A stretch of 64,000 nucleotides of DNA from Rhodotorula mucilaginosa (lineage: Eukaryota; Basidiomycota; Microbotryomycetes; Sporidiobolales; Sporidiobolaceae), in assembly GCA_034406715.1 (NCBI GenBank), contig CP137868.1:124001-188000 (forward strand). The letters run 5' to 3'. The position numbers and the translations under genes were made by a program. The notes below the pieces were generated by a model. That model made no database searches. It worked only from the letters and a program-made list of their open reading frames with translations, and had not been told where the DNA came from. Positions 41,709 through 53,700 of the stretch are shown piece by piece (position 1 is the stretch's first letter; each line of letters opens with the position of its first letter).

Positions 41709-44512
41709 ATGGCCGGCTCTAGCCATAGCAGCTCTCGCTATGCAGCAGGACCAGACGACGAGCGGACTGCGCTGCTCGCTTCTTCTTCTTCGGCTTCGTC
41801 ATCCCCACCTCGAGCTCCGCATGCGACCCTCTCGCCGCCACCGAGGCCGTCGTACAGGCAGCGAGCTCTCTCTCGCGCTTCCGGCAACCCTTTGCCCGCC
41901 GCGAACGACTATGGCGCAACCTCGCAAGAGGGCGGCGAGAATGCTTCCCTCCTGACCGGCGACGACTCGATCGGTCAGCTCGCCAGCGAACAGGAGCAGG
42001 CAGAAGTCGCAGAGCACGTCAAACGGATACGCAGGCGAACTTGGCTCCGCAGGAGTGCCGTCTGCATGCTCTTGTTCCTCTTGACCGCCGGCGTCGTCCT
42101 CGCCATCGTCTTGCCGCTCACTATCGGTCGGAGAGGCAGCGGCGGCGGCGGCAACCGTGACAACGACGGCGACGACGGGAACGACGGCAGCGATAAAGGC
42201 CGCAAAGATACGCCCGACATGACGCACTTGCCGCCGCCGAAAGCGGGCGCCAGGAACCCTTCTTACCTCGTCAGCGGGTCGAACGGCGCCGTCGCGAGCG
42301 AAGAGCAACGCTGCAGCGACATTGGGATCGACATCCTCCGCGAGAACGGAACCGCCGTCGACGCCGCGATCGCGACGGCCCTCTGCGTCGGCGTCGTCAA
42401 CTCGTTCAGTAGCGGCATCGGCGGAGGAGGGTTCATGGTCATTCGCCCGCCTTCTTTGCTTCACTCTCACGCCAAGGTCTACTCCAGCAACCCTCGCTGC
42501 ACCGGACCGATCTCGATCGACTTTCGCGAAACGGCCCCTTCGCTCGCCCGTCCCGACATGTTCACCGCCGACGCTCGCCCCGACGATCCCGAATGGGACC
42601 CGAACCGTGCTTCCAAAGTCGGAGGACTCTCAGTCGGCGTCCCGGGCGAACTGCGCGGGTTCGAAGCAGCGTACCAGGCCTGCGGTGGTGGCGTCACGTG
42701 GGAACGCATCTTCCGCCCCGCGGCCGAGTTGGCGCGCGAGTTCAAAGTCGGCAAGGAACTGCACCGGCGCTTGAACGCGCGCTGGAGCGGAACGGATGAA
42801 GGTCCGACGATCAGCGAGTGGATCAAGGACGACGACGCCTTCAGCGAGGTGTTTATGCGCGGGGGCAAAAAGGGCAAGCGGTCCGAGTTCTTGCAAGAGG
42901 GGGACACGGTCCGCCGCGAGGCGTACGCGTGGACTTTGGACAAGCTCGGGAGGGAAGGGGCCTCGGCGTTCTATGAGGGTGAGATCGCCGACGCGATCGT
43001 GCGCGCCGCACGAACGTCGGGCGGCATCCTCACGCACGACGACATGAAGGCATACCGGGCCGTCGTCCGCCCCGCCGAAGTCGCGACCTACCGCGGTCGG
43101 AAGTACTACACCGGGAGTTACCCGTCCGGAGGTCCGATCTTGCAGCACTTGCTCAACGTGCTCGAAGGCTACGACACCTTTGCCGAGGAAGGCAAGACCG
43201 GACTCGGCGTCCACCGCTTTGTCGAGGCGCTCAAATGTAAGACTTCGTACCTCTTCTAAGCGAGGATGAATGTCTCCCTCAGCGCTGAGCACCCCGTTGC
43301 TGTCGACAGTCGCCTTTGCGGCGCGGACCAACGTCGGCGATCCACCTTTTATCAACAACGATGCCAAGCTCGCCGAGATCCCAACTCGCAAGTACGCCGA
43401 TGCCGTCCGCGCAAACATCACCGACGTACGCACTTTGGCTATCCCGCAACCCGATCAGGATCCGGTGATCTGACGCCGCCCGTCTGCTGGACTTGCAGGA
43501 CCGCACCCACAAGCTCTCGTACTACAACCCGCAGTTCGACATCCTCGAAGACCACGGCACGACTCACCTTTCGGTCATCGATCAGTGGGGCGGAGCCGTC
43601 TCGCTCACGACGACGGTCAACCTGATCTTTGGCTCGCGCGTGATGGACACCAAGACGGGCATCATCCTGAACGACGAGATGGACGACTTTTCGACGCCGG
43701 GATTGCCCGACGCGTTTGGTCTGCGCCGTGAGCATTCCTTTCTTTCCTTTCCCAACGACCGGCACCGAGTGTCCCGCTCGTAACTGACGCCGTTGAGACC
43801 CCCCCTCAAACCCGCAGCTTCGCCTTTCAACTACCCCGAAGGCGGAAAGCGACCGCTATCGTCCACTTCGCCCCTGATCATGGACCACCCATCCTCTGCC
43901 GAAGTCTACCTCGCCCTCGGCGGCTCGGGAGGTAGTCGCATCTTCGGTGCGGTCGCTCAAACCCTGCTCAACCTCGACTGGGGATACGACCTCGCGAATG
44001 CGGTCGAGCAGCCTCGCGTGCACCATCAACTCCTGCCAGCTTATGTGGGTGATAGATTGGTCTGCATGCGCTTGTGCGTTTCTGGCTCAAGAAACTGACG
44101 CCGGTCACCGTTGACAGGTCTCTATCGAGTCGACTTTCAGGCCGGATCTGGTCGAGGCGCTTCAATCGCGCGGTCACAACACTACGTAAGTTGACGAAAA
44201 GGTCCAATCTTTCTCCTCTTCCCCGAGCACTAAAGGCTTACCTCACTTTGTGCGCACCAAGGCTCTTTGATATCAATCTGGGTATCGCCGAAGTTCAGGC
44301 CTGCATGCGAGACGAGAACGGCAGATTCTTCGGTGAGTTCGTTCTCGAAGCTAGATCTGAAGACTTTCTCTAATACCCTCGGCTCGCCTCGATCGCGCGC
44401 AGCTACTTCGGATTCGCGCAAAAACGGGTGAGCCTGTTCTGAGAAACATCTCCGTGAGGAGGCGAGCTGACTTTGATCTTCCACCTCCGCCAGCGTTCCC
44501 GCCGCCTTCTGA
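41709..44512 (+). CDS. Gamma-glutamyltransferase, membrane-anchored
   Basis: Exons join(41709..43236, 43310..43425, 43499..43727, 43818..44044, 44118..44185, 44262..44332, 44403..44427, 44494..44512), 760 aa. It cleaves the gamma-glutamyl bond of glutathione and its conjugates. The disordered cytosolic N-terminus is followed by a signal-anchor at about 116-138 (SAVCMLLFLLTAGVVLAIVL), then the catalytic ectodomain (NGAVASEEQRCSDIG, DAAIATALCVGVVNSFSSG, GGGGFMVI). The autoprocessing nucleophile is Thr569 in DHGTTHLSVID. Later motifs: NDEMDDFSTPG, PLSSTSPLI, GGSGGSRI and a late ENGRFFGAT stretch. This type II topology fits a vacuolar or cell-surface enzyme. The last four exons are tiny (68, 71, 25 and 19 nt). 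Confidence 0.93.
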
Positions 44513-44740
44513 GCACGATTCGGCCTATAGACGTTTCACAGAGACAGTGTAGACCCCTTTTTCCCTCCTCGCTCCCCTCTATGTAACCTTTACACCCGCG
44601 GATTTTTGATCGCAAGCAGAACGCGAAAGAGGAGAACGAGAGGAACGACCTTGGTATTCTCAAGAGATGTAAGTGGTGGGTATACAGAGGTGGAGACAAC
44701 ATGAGAAGTTACTATGCAAACGAAGAAAGGAGTGCCGCAT

Positions 44741-47700
44741 CTAGAGCATGGGCACCAGCGTCGGTTCGGCCTTGGACAGGTTGATCGGAGAAGTCGCAGC
44801 GATGATGAGCTGCATGACGGATTGCGTGACGGGGACGACCGCGGAAGGAGGCTATTGAGACGCAAACTTGTTCATCAGGTGATTGCTCGCACAAGTTTGA
44901 CGGGGCTCGGGGGGACTGACCTTTTCGCGTTCGTACTTGCAGCTCATGACCTGAGCCTTGCGAACAACGGCGTCGATCGCGTTGAGGACGTAGTCGCGGA
45001 GGTTGGCTCGCGGCTCGGCCTTGCTCATCGTGAACCAAGTGCTGATCTCCTCCCGGACAAAGATCGAGAGTCGGTGCTCGAGGTCGTACTGCGGGAGGCG
45101 GGCGAACAGGGTCAGTTACAGAAAAGCGGTAGCGACGAAGCGGCGGAAGACGTACCTCGGACTCGGTCAGGGCGCGAGCAGTTGCGACGAGCGAACTCGT
45201 CAAGAGACCTTCGATTCCGTGCGGACCGATAAAGCGCTGGAAGTTGGGAGTGAAGCGGAAAGGCACCGGCTCGCCGTGAACGAGTTCCGGCTTGCCAGGA
45301 ACGATGGCTGTGCGTGGCAAGAGAACCGAGGTCAGTCTTTGTGCGCGGTGAGTCGACGAGAGTCGTAGAGGATACTCACAAGGAACCATGTCCGAAGTGT
45401 GCATCTTGCCTGTCGCTCGCGAGATGTGGATTCGCTGCGGCCGCCGATCGGCCATCGACATGACGTAAGTCATGAAGATGAACGACGACATGGACGTCGT
45501 CATGTGCTTGCGCAGGTGCCAGAGATCGTTGGGCGAAGCCATCGACTTGGTGAGGTACTGAGCGAGAATTGTGTGGTGTCAGCTTGCGAAGTGGACGTGA
45601 CGGTTCGGCTGAAAGGTTCAGACTGACCTTCTTGAGCACGTCGTCCGGGACCATCTTGTTGCTGAGCTCTTCGAAGACTTCCTGGCGGGCCGCAAGGATC
45701 TCGGATCGCTGCGAGCATGTCGGTCGATGAGCTTGTGATCAGGCGAGAAGGTGAGAAACAGGCGGGACTCACGTTCAGCGGCGGCTCTTGGCGGTGCATC
45801 GTGCGGATGCGCTCGGTGTAGGCGAGGATGGGGTCCTCCTTGCTGAGGCCGAGCGACTCGCAGTGGTCCTCCAACACCTCTTGCAGCGTCGCGATGGAAG
45901 CGTCGCTCTCAACGATTCGCACGCTAGGAGAGAGCGGCACAACCACGGGGACGGCGAACTGGAGATTCCGCTTACGCGACTCCTTGCGGTTCGAGAGCGT
46001 GCTGCGAGGAGCGAGAGCGTCAGTGCTGTTCGTGAATCGCGGACGGCGCGAGGCGAGAATACGCACCAGTTGAGCATGCGGAAGAGCTGCATGATCCGCT
46101 CCTCGCGCCGCGAAGTGCGAGCGGCCGGGATCTGGATCATGAACTGGTGGACGCTGCCGTCTTGGCCGAGGATGGTCAACCGACGGAAGAAGACGCCGTG
46201 GCCGCGGTGGACGTCGTATCGGTTCGAGAAGTGCGAGATGCGGACGAAGTTGTTGTTGTTGTCCTCGTGCTGCAGGTACTGGCCGGGTACCTCGATCTCG
46301 TCGAACTTCTGGTACTGGAACTCGACGAGCCAGTGAGACGACGCTTCGAGGTTGACACGCTTCGCCTTGCTGTTGAGCGTCTTCTCGTAGCGGTCGCGCC
46401 ACTCTTGCAGGCGCTTGACGTATTCGCGGAGGTTCGGCTTCGACGTGAGGAAGTCTTTCTCGAACTCGGCCTGTCGCGCAGGAAGAGAGACGTCAGTATC
46501 GCGTAGAGAAGTTCTGCTCTGAGGCTGCAGGTGGGGCGAAACGCACCTTCGTATGAGGCGGCTGCAGACTCTCGGCGAATCGAGCGATGTTGCTGTTCGT
46601 GCTCGGGGCGAGGAGTCCGTCGTCGTTCGGCAGGGCGGCGCGGGCAACGTATTGCTGCGAGCGCGGCACGAGGTAAGCGACCGGAGAGGGAAGGAAAGCA
46701 AAGCACGGGTCACGCACCTGAAGGGCGTCCGAGAGAAGGGCGCTGATGAGCCGGTAGATGTCTTCGTCCGGCTGCGGCTTGAAGCGACTCGACATCTGAT
46801 CGACAATCATCTCCATCGAGAGCGCCAAGAGCGGGAACGCCGTCTTGAGGATCGCCATGATGTCGTCGACCCAGTCCCACGGCTGGCGCTGCCCTTGGAT
46901 CGGTGCCGGGATCTGCGTGCCACCGGGAGTGACGAGCGGCTGCGAGCTCGACTCGGGTTCGGGCGGAGGCGCCTCGCCCTTGGCAGCGGCGGCGTCTGCT
47001 GCCCGCATGATCGCCTGTTGTCGCATCTTCTCGCCGGCGAGCCAGCGCTGCTTGGCCTGCTGCAAGTCGTCGCGCGTCGTGCGGAGCTGGAAGAAGAGCG
47101 CTTGCGGGTACGTCTTGGCGATCTTGACGAGAATGTTGCGGACGTAGCGAGCGTCGGTTTTGGTGTAGGTGAGGAGGAGTTGCGGCACGAAAGTGATCCA
47201 GTACCACGTCGGGATCTCGCCCTTGTAGTTGTCGAACGCCTTGGCGATGGTGCCGGCCGCGTCGTCGAGGCTGAGCAGCCAGAGGATCCGGATGAGGAGT
47301 TTGCGGACCTTGGCGCTCTTGTAGAGGCCGGCCGCCTGCAGGTAGCAGCTGACGGCGTTCGCGGCGATGTTGAGATCCGTCGGGTTCTCCTTGAACATGC
47401 GGTCGTGGTACTCGCCCCATTCCGCCCACGCCTTCGGGAAGCTCATGTCCATCGAGACGGCGAGGTTGAAGGTCTGGTTCGCCTCGTCGTGCAGCTTGAG
47501 TTTGGCGAGGAACATGCCCTTGAGCGTGAAGAACTCGGCCTTCTGCGGCCCGTTGAAGTACATCAAGTTCGTGTTGTTGATGACCTCGAGTCCCGACGCG
47601 AGCTCCGACGGGTTCTGGTAGTGCGCCTTCGCCTGCTCGCGGAGCTTGAGGAACGCCTCTTGGATCTCGATGTTCGGCAAGGTGTAGATCTTGGTGAGCG

Positions 47701-50700
47701 ACGTGATGCAGACTTCGTTGAGGTTGTGCTTGCGAGCGACGTGCGCGAACCGGTTGATGATCCAGGCCGTTTCGTGGAAGCCGCGGTAGGCGAAGGAGCT
47801 CGCGTTCTGCTGGCCACCCGGCGCGTTGGGAGGAGGGACGAGCGGAAGGTACGCCTTGTTGATCGCCGAGAAGACGTGCTGGCGCCAGGCGACGAGGTCG
47901 GACCAAACGTTGATGTCGTCCCAGAGGTTCGGCAGACGGTCGCGCCACGTGCCGACGATGCTCTTGAGCTCTGCGGAACGCGTGTCGAGGTTCTGCGCGT
48001 TGGTCTGCGCGAGGCTCGCGAAGATCTGCTGCGTCTCCTGCAGCTCGACGAACTGCTGGAATGTCTGCAGCAGCGGGTAGTGCGCCTGCGTGACGGTCTC
48101 GGGCAGGTAGTACCACTTGCGCAGGGAGAGCTGCACTCCCTCGTCGCAGAGTTTGGCGAAGGTCTTCTTCGCGACGGCCGCCTTTTCGGGCGTCTTGGCC
48201 GAGTATGCGGCGAGCAGCGCCAAGTACGTCTCGAAGACGCGACGGCGGGGTGTCGCGACGGGCGTCATCGAGTCGAGGGCGCTCTCGATCATGGGGCGTT
48301 CTTGGTTCCAGTCGGCGAGGCGCCACGCGCATTCGAGTAGGAGCTCCTTGTTGCCCTCGTTCTTGGCCATGCTGCGGGAAGGACACGCTCGTCAGTTTTT
48401 CGCTCCTGACGAGTAGAACGAAAGAGGCAGATTCCGCGTACTCGGACAAGACATCCCACTGTAGAAGGAGAAGCGTCACAGTCAGTTTCGAAAGAGCGCC
48501 AAGGGGGGGAGATCGCGAGGGGAAAGGCTCACCTGCTGCAGCTTCTGCGCCGTGATGATCCAGTGGTCCTCCCACAACGCGAGCTCGCTCTCGGTGAAGG
48601 GCATGACTCCGCTCCGTGCCGTGATCTGCGCCGACTCGTGCAGGACTTGCGCCTGACCCCACTGGCCGATCTGCTCCCAACTGCGAACGAAGCGAACAGG
48701 GTCAGTTTCGAGCGGTTTGCACAGAACTGGGAACTCTCGCGGCTCACCTGAGAGCGGCGTTGGTCTCGTTGTAGGCCGCGCGACGGCGCCACAAGCCGTA
48801 GAGGAGGTCGTCCTCGCTCAGCTCGGCGTACAGCTCGGCGAGGGCGTCCATGGCGGTCTCGCGGACCGAATCCGACTCGCGCGGGTCGGTGAGCGTCTCC
48901 TGCAGCAACTCGATACCCGTGTACCACGCGTTGAAGGTCCTCGCGTGATACCGAATGACGTGAGGAGGGAGGACGAGCTGGGGAGTGCACGCCGAGGCGG
49001 ACTGGAGGAGCGTCTGGACGACGTTCGGGCGGCGGTCGACGCTCCGCAGGTGGTAGTCCTTGACGAGCAGGCTGACCATGAACTCGGTCAGGTGGCGCTG
49101 CTCGACGCGCGAAAGGCAAGTCCACGCCGTCTTGAAGGTCGACACCCAGACCGCGTGCGTCGCGTTCGGGTCGGCGTAGAGGAGCTTGCGCGCGGCGCCG
49201 AGGAGCTCGCCCATCGTGTACGATTCGAGCTGGGTGACGAACTCGGCCGGCGGGTTCTTGGCCGTCGCGAGGGGCGCTCCAGGGTTGAAGAGCGTGTCCT
49301 TCGTGTCGACGGCGCCGAGCAGCAAGTCGAGCGCCTGGTGGATCCAGTACGTCTCGCTGAGCGTCTCCCAGCTCTGCACGCCGAGGAGGTAGTGGAGGCG
49401 GCTGAAGAGTCCGGTCGCGAGACTCTTGTCGAAGGTGGCGAGGAACTTGGAGCGGATGACGGGGTCGCGGACCTTGCAGCCCATGAGGAACGCCGGCTCG
49501 AGGCGGAAGGTCAGCTCGCTGCGGGCGAGTGCGGGATCCGTGTAGATGTCGAGGATGAGGTTCAGGAAGTCCTTCGAGAGCGCCTCACTGCCCCGCGACT
49601 CGAACGAGATCATCTTCGAGAGGATGCCGGCCTTCTCCTTTAGGGTCGGGAACTGCTCGTCCTTGTCGAAGACCCACTTGCGCACCATCTGCAGGACGAA
49701 CCGGCAGACATCGATGTTGGACGACTTTTCGACGAGCTGGACGATACCGCTGAGCAGCCAGCGGCGCTGCTCGCCAAGATGCGAGACGCGCTGTCGAAGG
49801 ACGTCCAGAGTCGAGACGAGCAGTCGCAGGTTCGGGTCGACCGAAGACACGACGGTAGCCGAGGCGGTGTGTTCCTTGATGTACCGCGTAAAGACGCGGA
49901 TGAGTGCTGGCACGAACGCGTCGATGCGCTCAGGCTCGACCTTGGCCCATGACTGCAGCAGGAGGAGGATGGCCGGGAGGTTGGTCATTTGCCGCAGGCC
50001 CTCGTCGATAGTCGTGCGCGCCCACTCGATGAAGGCCTTGACCGGCGCCGGCACATCGGTCGAGTCGGCGGTGACGTTGCGAGGCAAGTGCTCGAACAAG
50101 CGCTCGATGACCGGCCGCAAGCTCGACACGAGCCGCATCTCGCCGCTGGAGAAGCCCTTCTCGACGATGCTATGCAGGACCCCGACGTTCTGGACGTGCC
50201 ACTCAGCGGGCTTGTACGAACTGACGACGTTGAGAACCTCGGCGGAATTGCACAGCTGACTGAGCGAGTCGTCGCCGACCTCGCTCGCAAAGCTGCGCTG
50301 GAAGAACGAGAGCTTGACGTTGCTCTCGCCCCAGACGCCCGGTCCGATGAGCTCCCGGAGGAGACCGAGCGCTCGATGGACGAGGTTGTTGCGCTGGACC
50401 GGCTCGGGCGAATTCGAGATGAAACGCAAGAGGTTGTTGACGACCTGGTCGCGCAGCGACGGCGGCGGGACGTAGGTCATGCCCGCTCCGCTGCTGGCAA
50501 CGGAGGGCGCAGTTGACGCTCCGCGTTCGGTCTTCATGCGTTTCGGCGACCGCTCGGCGGTCTCGTTGTCGACGTCCATCTTGCTCTCGTCCTGCTTTGC
50601 CAGCTCGACGCGCTTCTTTTCCCACTTGAGGATGACCTCGATCACGTCGAGAGTCAGGACGCGCGTGTCGGCCGTGATGGCCGAGTTGAGCGTGAGTTTC

Positions 50701-53700
50701 GCGAGCGACGCGACCATGTGCGGGAAGAACTGGTCGCGGGCGGGGAAGAAGAGATCCGGGTGGCGGACGATGAGCTGGTAGATGTTGACCAGCAGCGGCA
50801 TCGTCGAACCTTCCTCGATGAGCGTGCGGCGGGTCAAGAAGGCCCAACCGGGGACTTGCGCGGGCCCAGCCGTCGATCCGCCGGGCATCCGCTTCGGCAA
50901 CGCCGGGGCGAGCGTGTCGAGAGCCTCGCGGACGAGACTTCGCGCCTCCGGCTGATGAGCACGGAGGAGCGCGACGTAGATCTGGGCGACAATCTTGGCC
51001 GGCGACTCGTACTCGGCGAGGAAACTGGCGATGAGGATGTAGGCCGTTTGCGTGACGGCGATGTCGTCGAAGCGGATGCTGATCCAGCCGAACTTGATGA
51101 CCTCTTTTTTGACCGACTCGAGCAACGACGGGACGTGGCGGATGAGCAGAGTCGTCATGTGGCAGAGCTCGACTCGGAGCTCCTCCTGGTCGAGTGCGCC
51201 GAGGTCGAGCGGGTTGTTGTGCGGCAGGAGCCAGACCTTGGCATGCACCTTCGAGATCCACTCGGCGTCGACGACGGCCGACTCGCGTTCGCCTCGCGAG
51301 TACACGACGAGGAGAATTGGGTTGACGAGCAGTCGAAGGGCCGCGCTCTTGTGAGCCTGCGTGACGGCCGGGTTCTCGTAAATGTCGATGAATCGGTCGA
51401 GGATTCGGCGCCGCAACCCGATGTCTTCGCTGAGCGCGACGTGGCTGTTCAAGAAACGCGAGAGAACGGTGTGATCCGCCGAGGTCGGATAGCTGCGGAC
51501 GAATTTGCAAGTCAGCCTTGTAAACGGGACATGAAGCGCGACCGATTCTCACTCACGTGTAGGCCTCGACGAGGTGGAAGAGGAGATCGACGTGCTCCTC
51601 CTGCTGCAAGTACGCGATGAAGATCTCGACGACGACCGCATCTTCCTTGAGCTGTTGGACGTGCGGCACGCCCTGGATCTTGAGGCGAGTGCGGCGGATG
51701 TCGGACACCCAGCGCGTGATGAGCAGAGGCAGGATCTGGTCGCACTGGACGATCCACGACTTGTCGACTCCGATCAGCTCGCGAATGACGAGAGCGGCGT
51801 GGTAGCCGAGCTCGCCGTCCTTCTCGAAGCACGGGGCGAAGAGCTCGTGTGCGTGTTCCGAGATGTAGTCGCGAATCGGTTTGCCGTGCTCGGAGGCGAT
51901 GACAGCGCGGAAAGTCGGCACGAACCGTTCTTCGCCGAGGCGGCTGAAGAAGAACAACGTCGTCTTCTCGGGGTGAAGGGCGAGGAACTCGGTCAACGGC
52001 TTCGTGAAGATGCTCGTCTTGAGCTTCTTGAGCAGCCGTTCGACGGAGACGACCATCTCGACGACGTCCTCGAGGTATTGTCCGGCGGCGGGGTGGGGTA
52101 GGAGGTGGAAGATGTTGATGATCGCCGCCATGACCTCGAGTTCGCCGTCTTCGGACGACTGCTTGGCGGTGGCGCGGAGGATGTCGGCGGGTACGGCGAG
52201 ACTCCGGAAATGGTCGACGAGCTTCTGGCCGATCTCGACCTTGAAGTAGTTCGTCAAAAGCTCGAGAAGGCGGGCGAGCCCCTATGGAAATCGAAAGACG
52301 TCAGTATCGAGAAGCGAGTACGAGCGCTGTCGAGCGGGACAACTCACGTGCAAGCTGGCGACCGAGAGCTTCTTGTGGTCGGCCAGGTTCATGAGGACGG
52401 GCTTAAGACCCGTCTGCAGGAGGTCTTTCGGCAGCTTGCCCTGCGCCAGCATCACCTGCTTCAAGCTCTGGTACGCCGCGTCGACGACCTCGGGCGCCTT
52501 GGAGTAGAGCAGCTTGAAGTAGACGGAAAGCGCGCGGATACGCGTCTGGTTGTAGTTCGGCGTGTTGAGCTGGGAGTTGGCCAACGCAGCCGAGAGGAGC
52601 TGGACACAGACGACGCGGAGCTGCGTGAGCGGCGCCATCGTCTTGTAGGTGACTTTGCCGCCGAGAAGCGCCAAGTCTTCGGCGTCGGCGATACCGAGGG
52701 CCTCGTGCAAGAGCCGGACGAGCTGCTCGTCGACCTCGATGAGGGGAGGGTCGAGCGTGATGCAGTACGTGACGGCGTCGATGTGGCCGATCTGCATCGT
52801 GAAACCGAGAGCGCGCAAGGGTTTGGTGAAGATCGGCCCGATGAGGCGGTCCTTGACCGGGCGCAGGAGTTCGGTGATCGGCGTTCCCTCGCCCTCGGAG
52901 ACGACCTTGAGTGCTCGCTTGACGGCGTCGCGGACCGAAGCCACCTGGCAGCTGACTTCGACGAGCAAGAGGCCGACGAGGTAGTTGAGGGTGACGCGGC
53001 GGGCCTTCTTGTCGTCCTCGCCGATGTTGGTGCTGCACAGGCGTACGAGCGTGAGGAGCGTATCGGTGACCATGTCGGCGTTCGACGGAGCCTCGCCGGG
53101 CATGTCCTTTAGGGCGAAGAGGAGCGCGCGGGTGAATTCGATCTCGTGATCGATGCAGAAGCGCGTCTCGAGGCCGACCTCCGAGATGAGGATCAGCATG
53201 CCGCGCGCTGCGCCGCACTTGCGCTGCCACGAGGGGTCGTAGCAGTGCATCGCGATCCGGGTCGCGAGTTGGTGAAGCAGCGCCGTTGCGGCGTCGGGGG
53301 GCACACGACCTGAGCCGCCTTCGGGCTTGACCGGCGGCTTCCGCCACTCGAGCACCGCCTCGACGATCTTCTTGGTCTGAGTCGCCGCCGCAGACAAGTC
53401 GGGCGATTCGACAGTGCAGATGTTTTCGATGACGCCGTCGATGAAGGCGGCCGAGAGCGGAAGCGCCTGCTTCGGATGAGTTGGACTCTCGGGGAGGGGT
53501 TTGCCGAGCTCGAGGGAGAAGATGAGTCGGGCGAGGTCGAGGATGTATTTGTTGGCCTCTTCCTGGAAATCGTCGACGCGCGTCGCGTCGAACAGCCCCT
53601 TCAGGATCTGGCCGAAGGTGTCTTCCGGCTCTCCGGCAGCGAGTCCCTGTTTCGGCGGACGGAGAAAGCGGTCAGGCGAAAGTCGCGACCTCGAGCGTCG

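Noticed and set aside
46553-48340. 595-aa open frame on the plus strand
   Set aside because: It is antisense to TRA1 exons whose protein is clearly conserved; GC-rich coding often leaves the opposite strand open.
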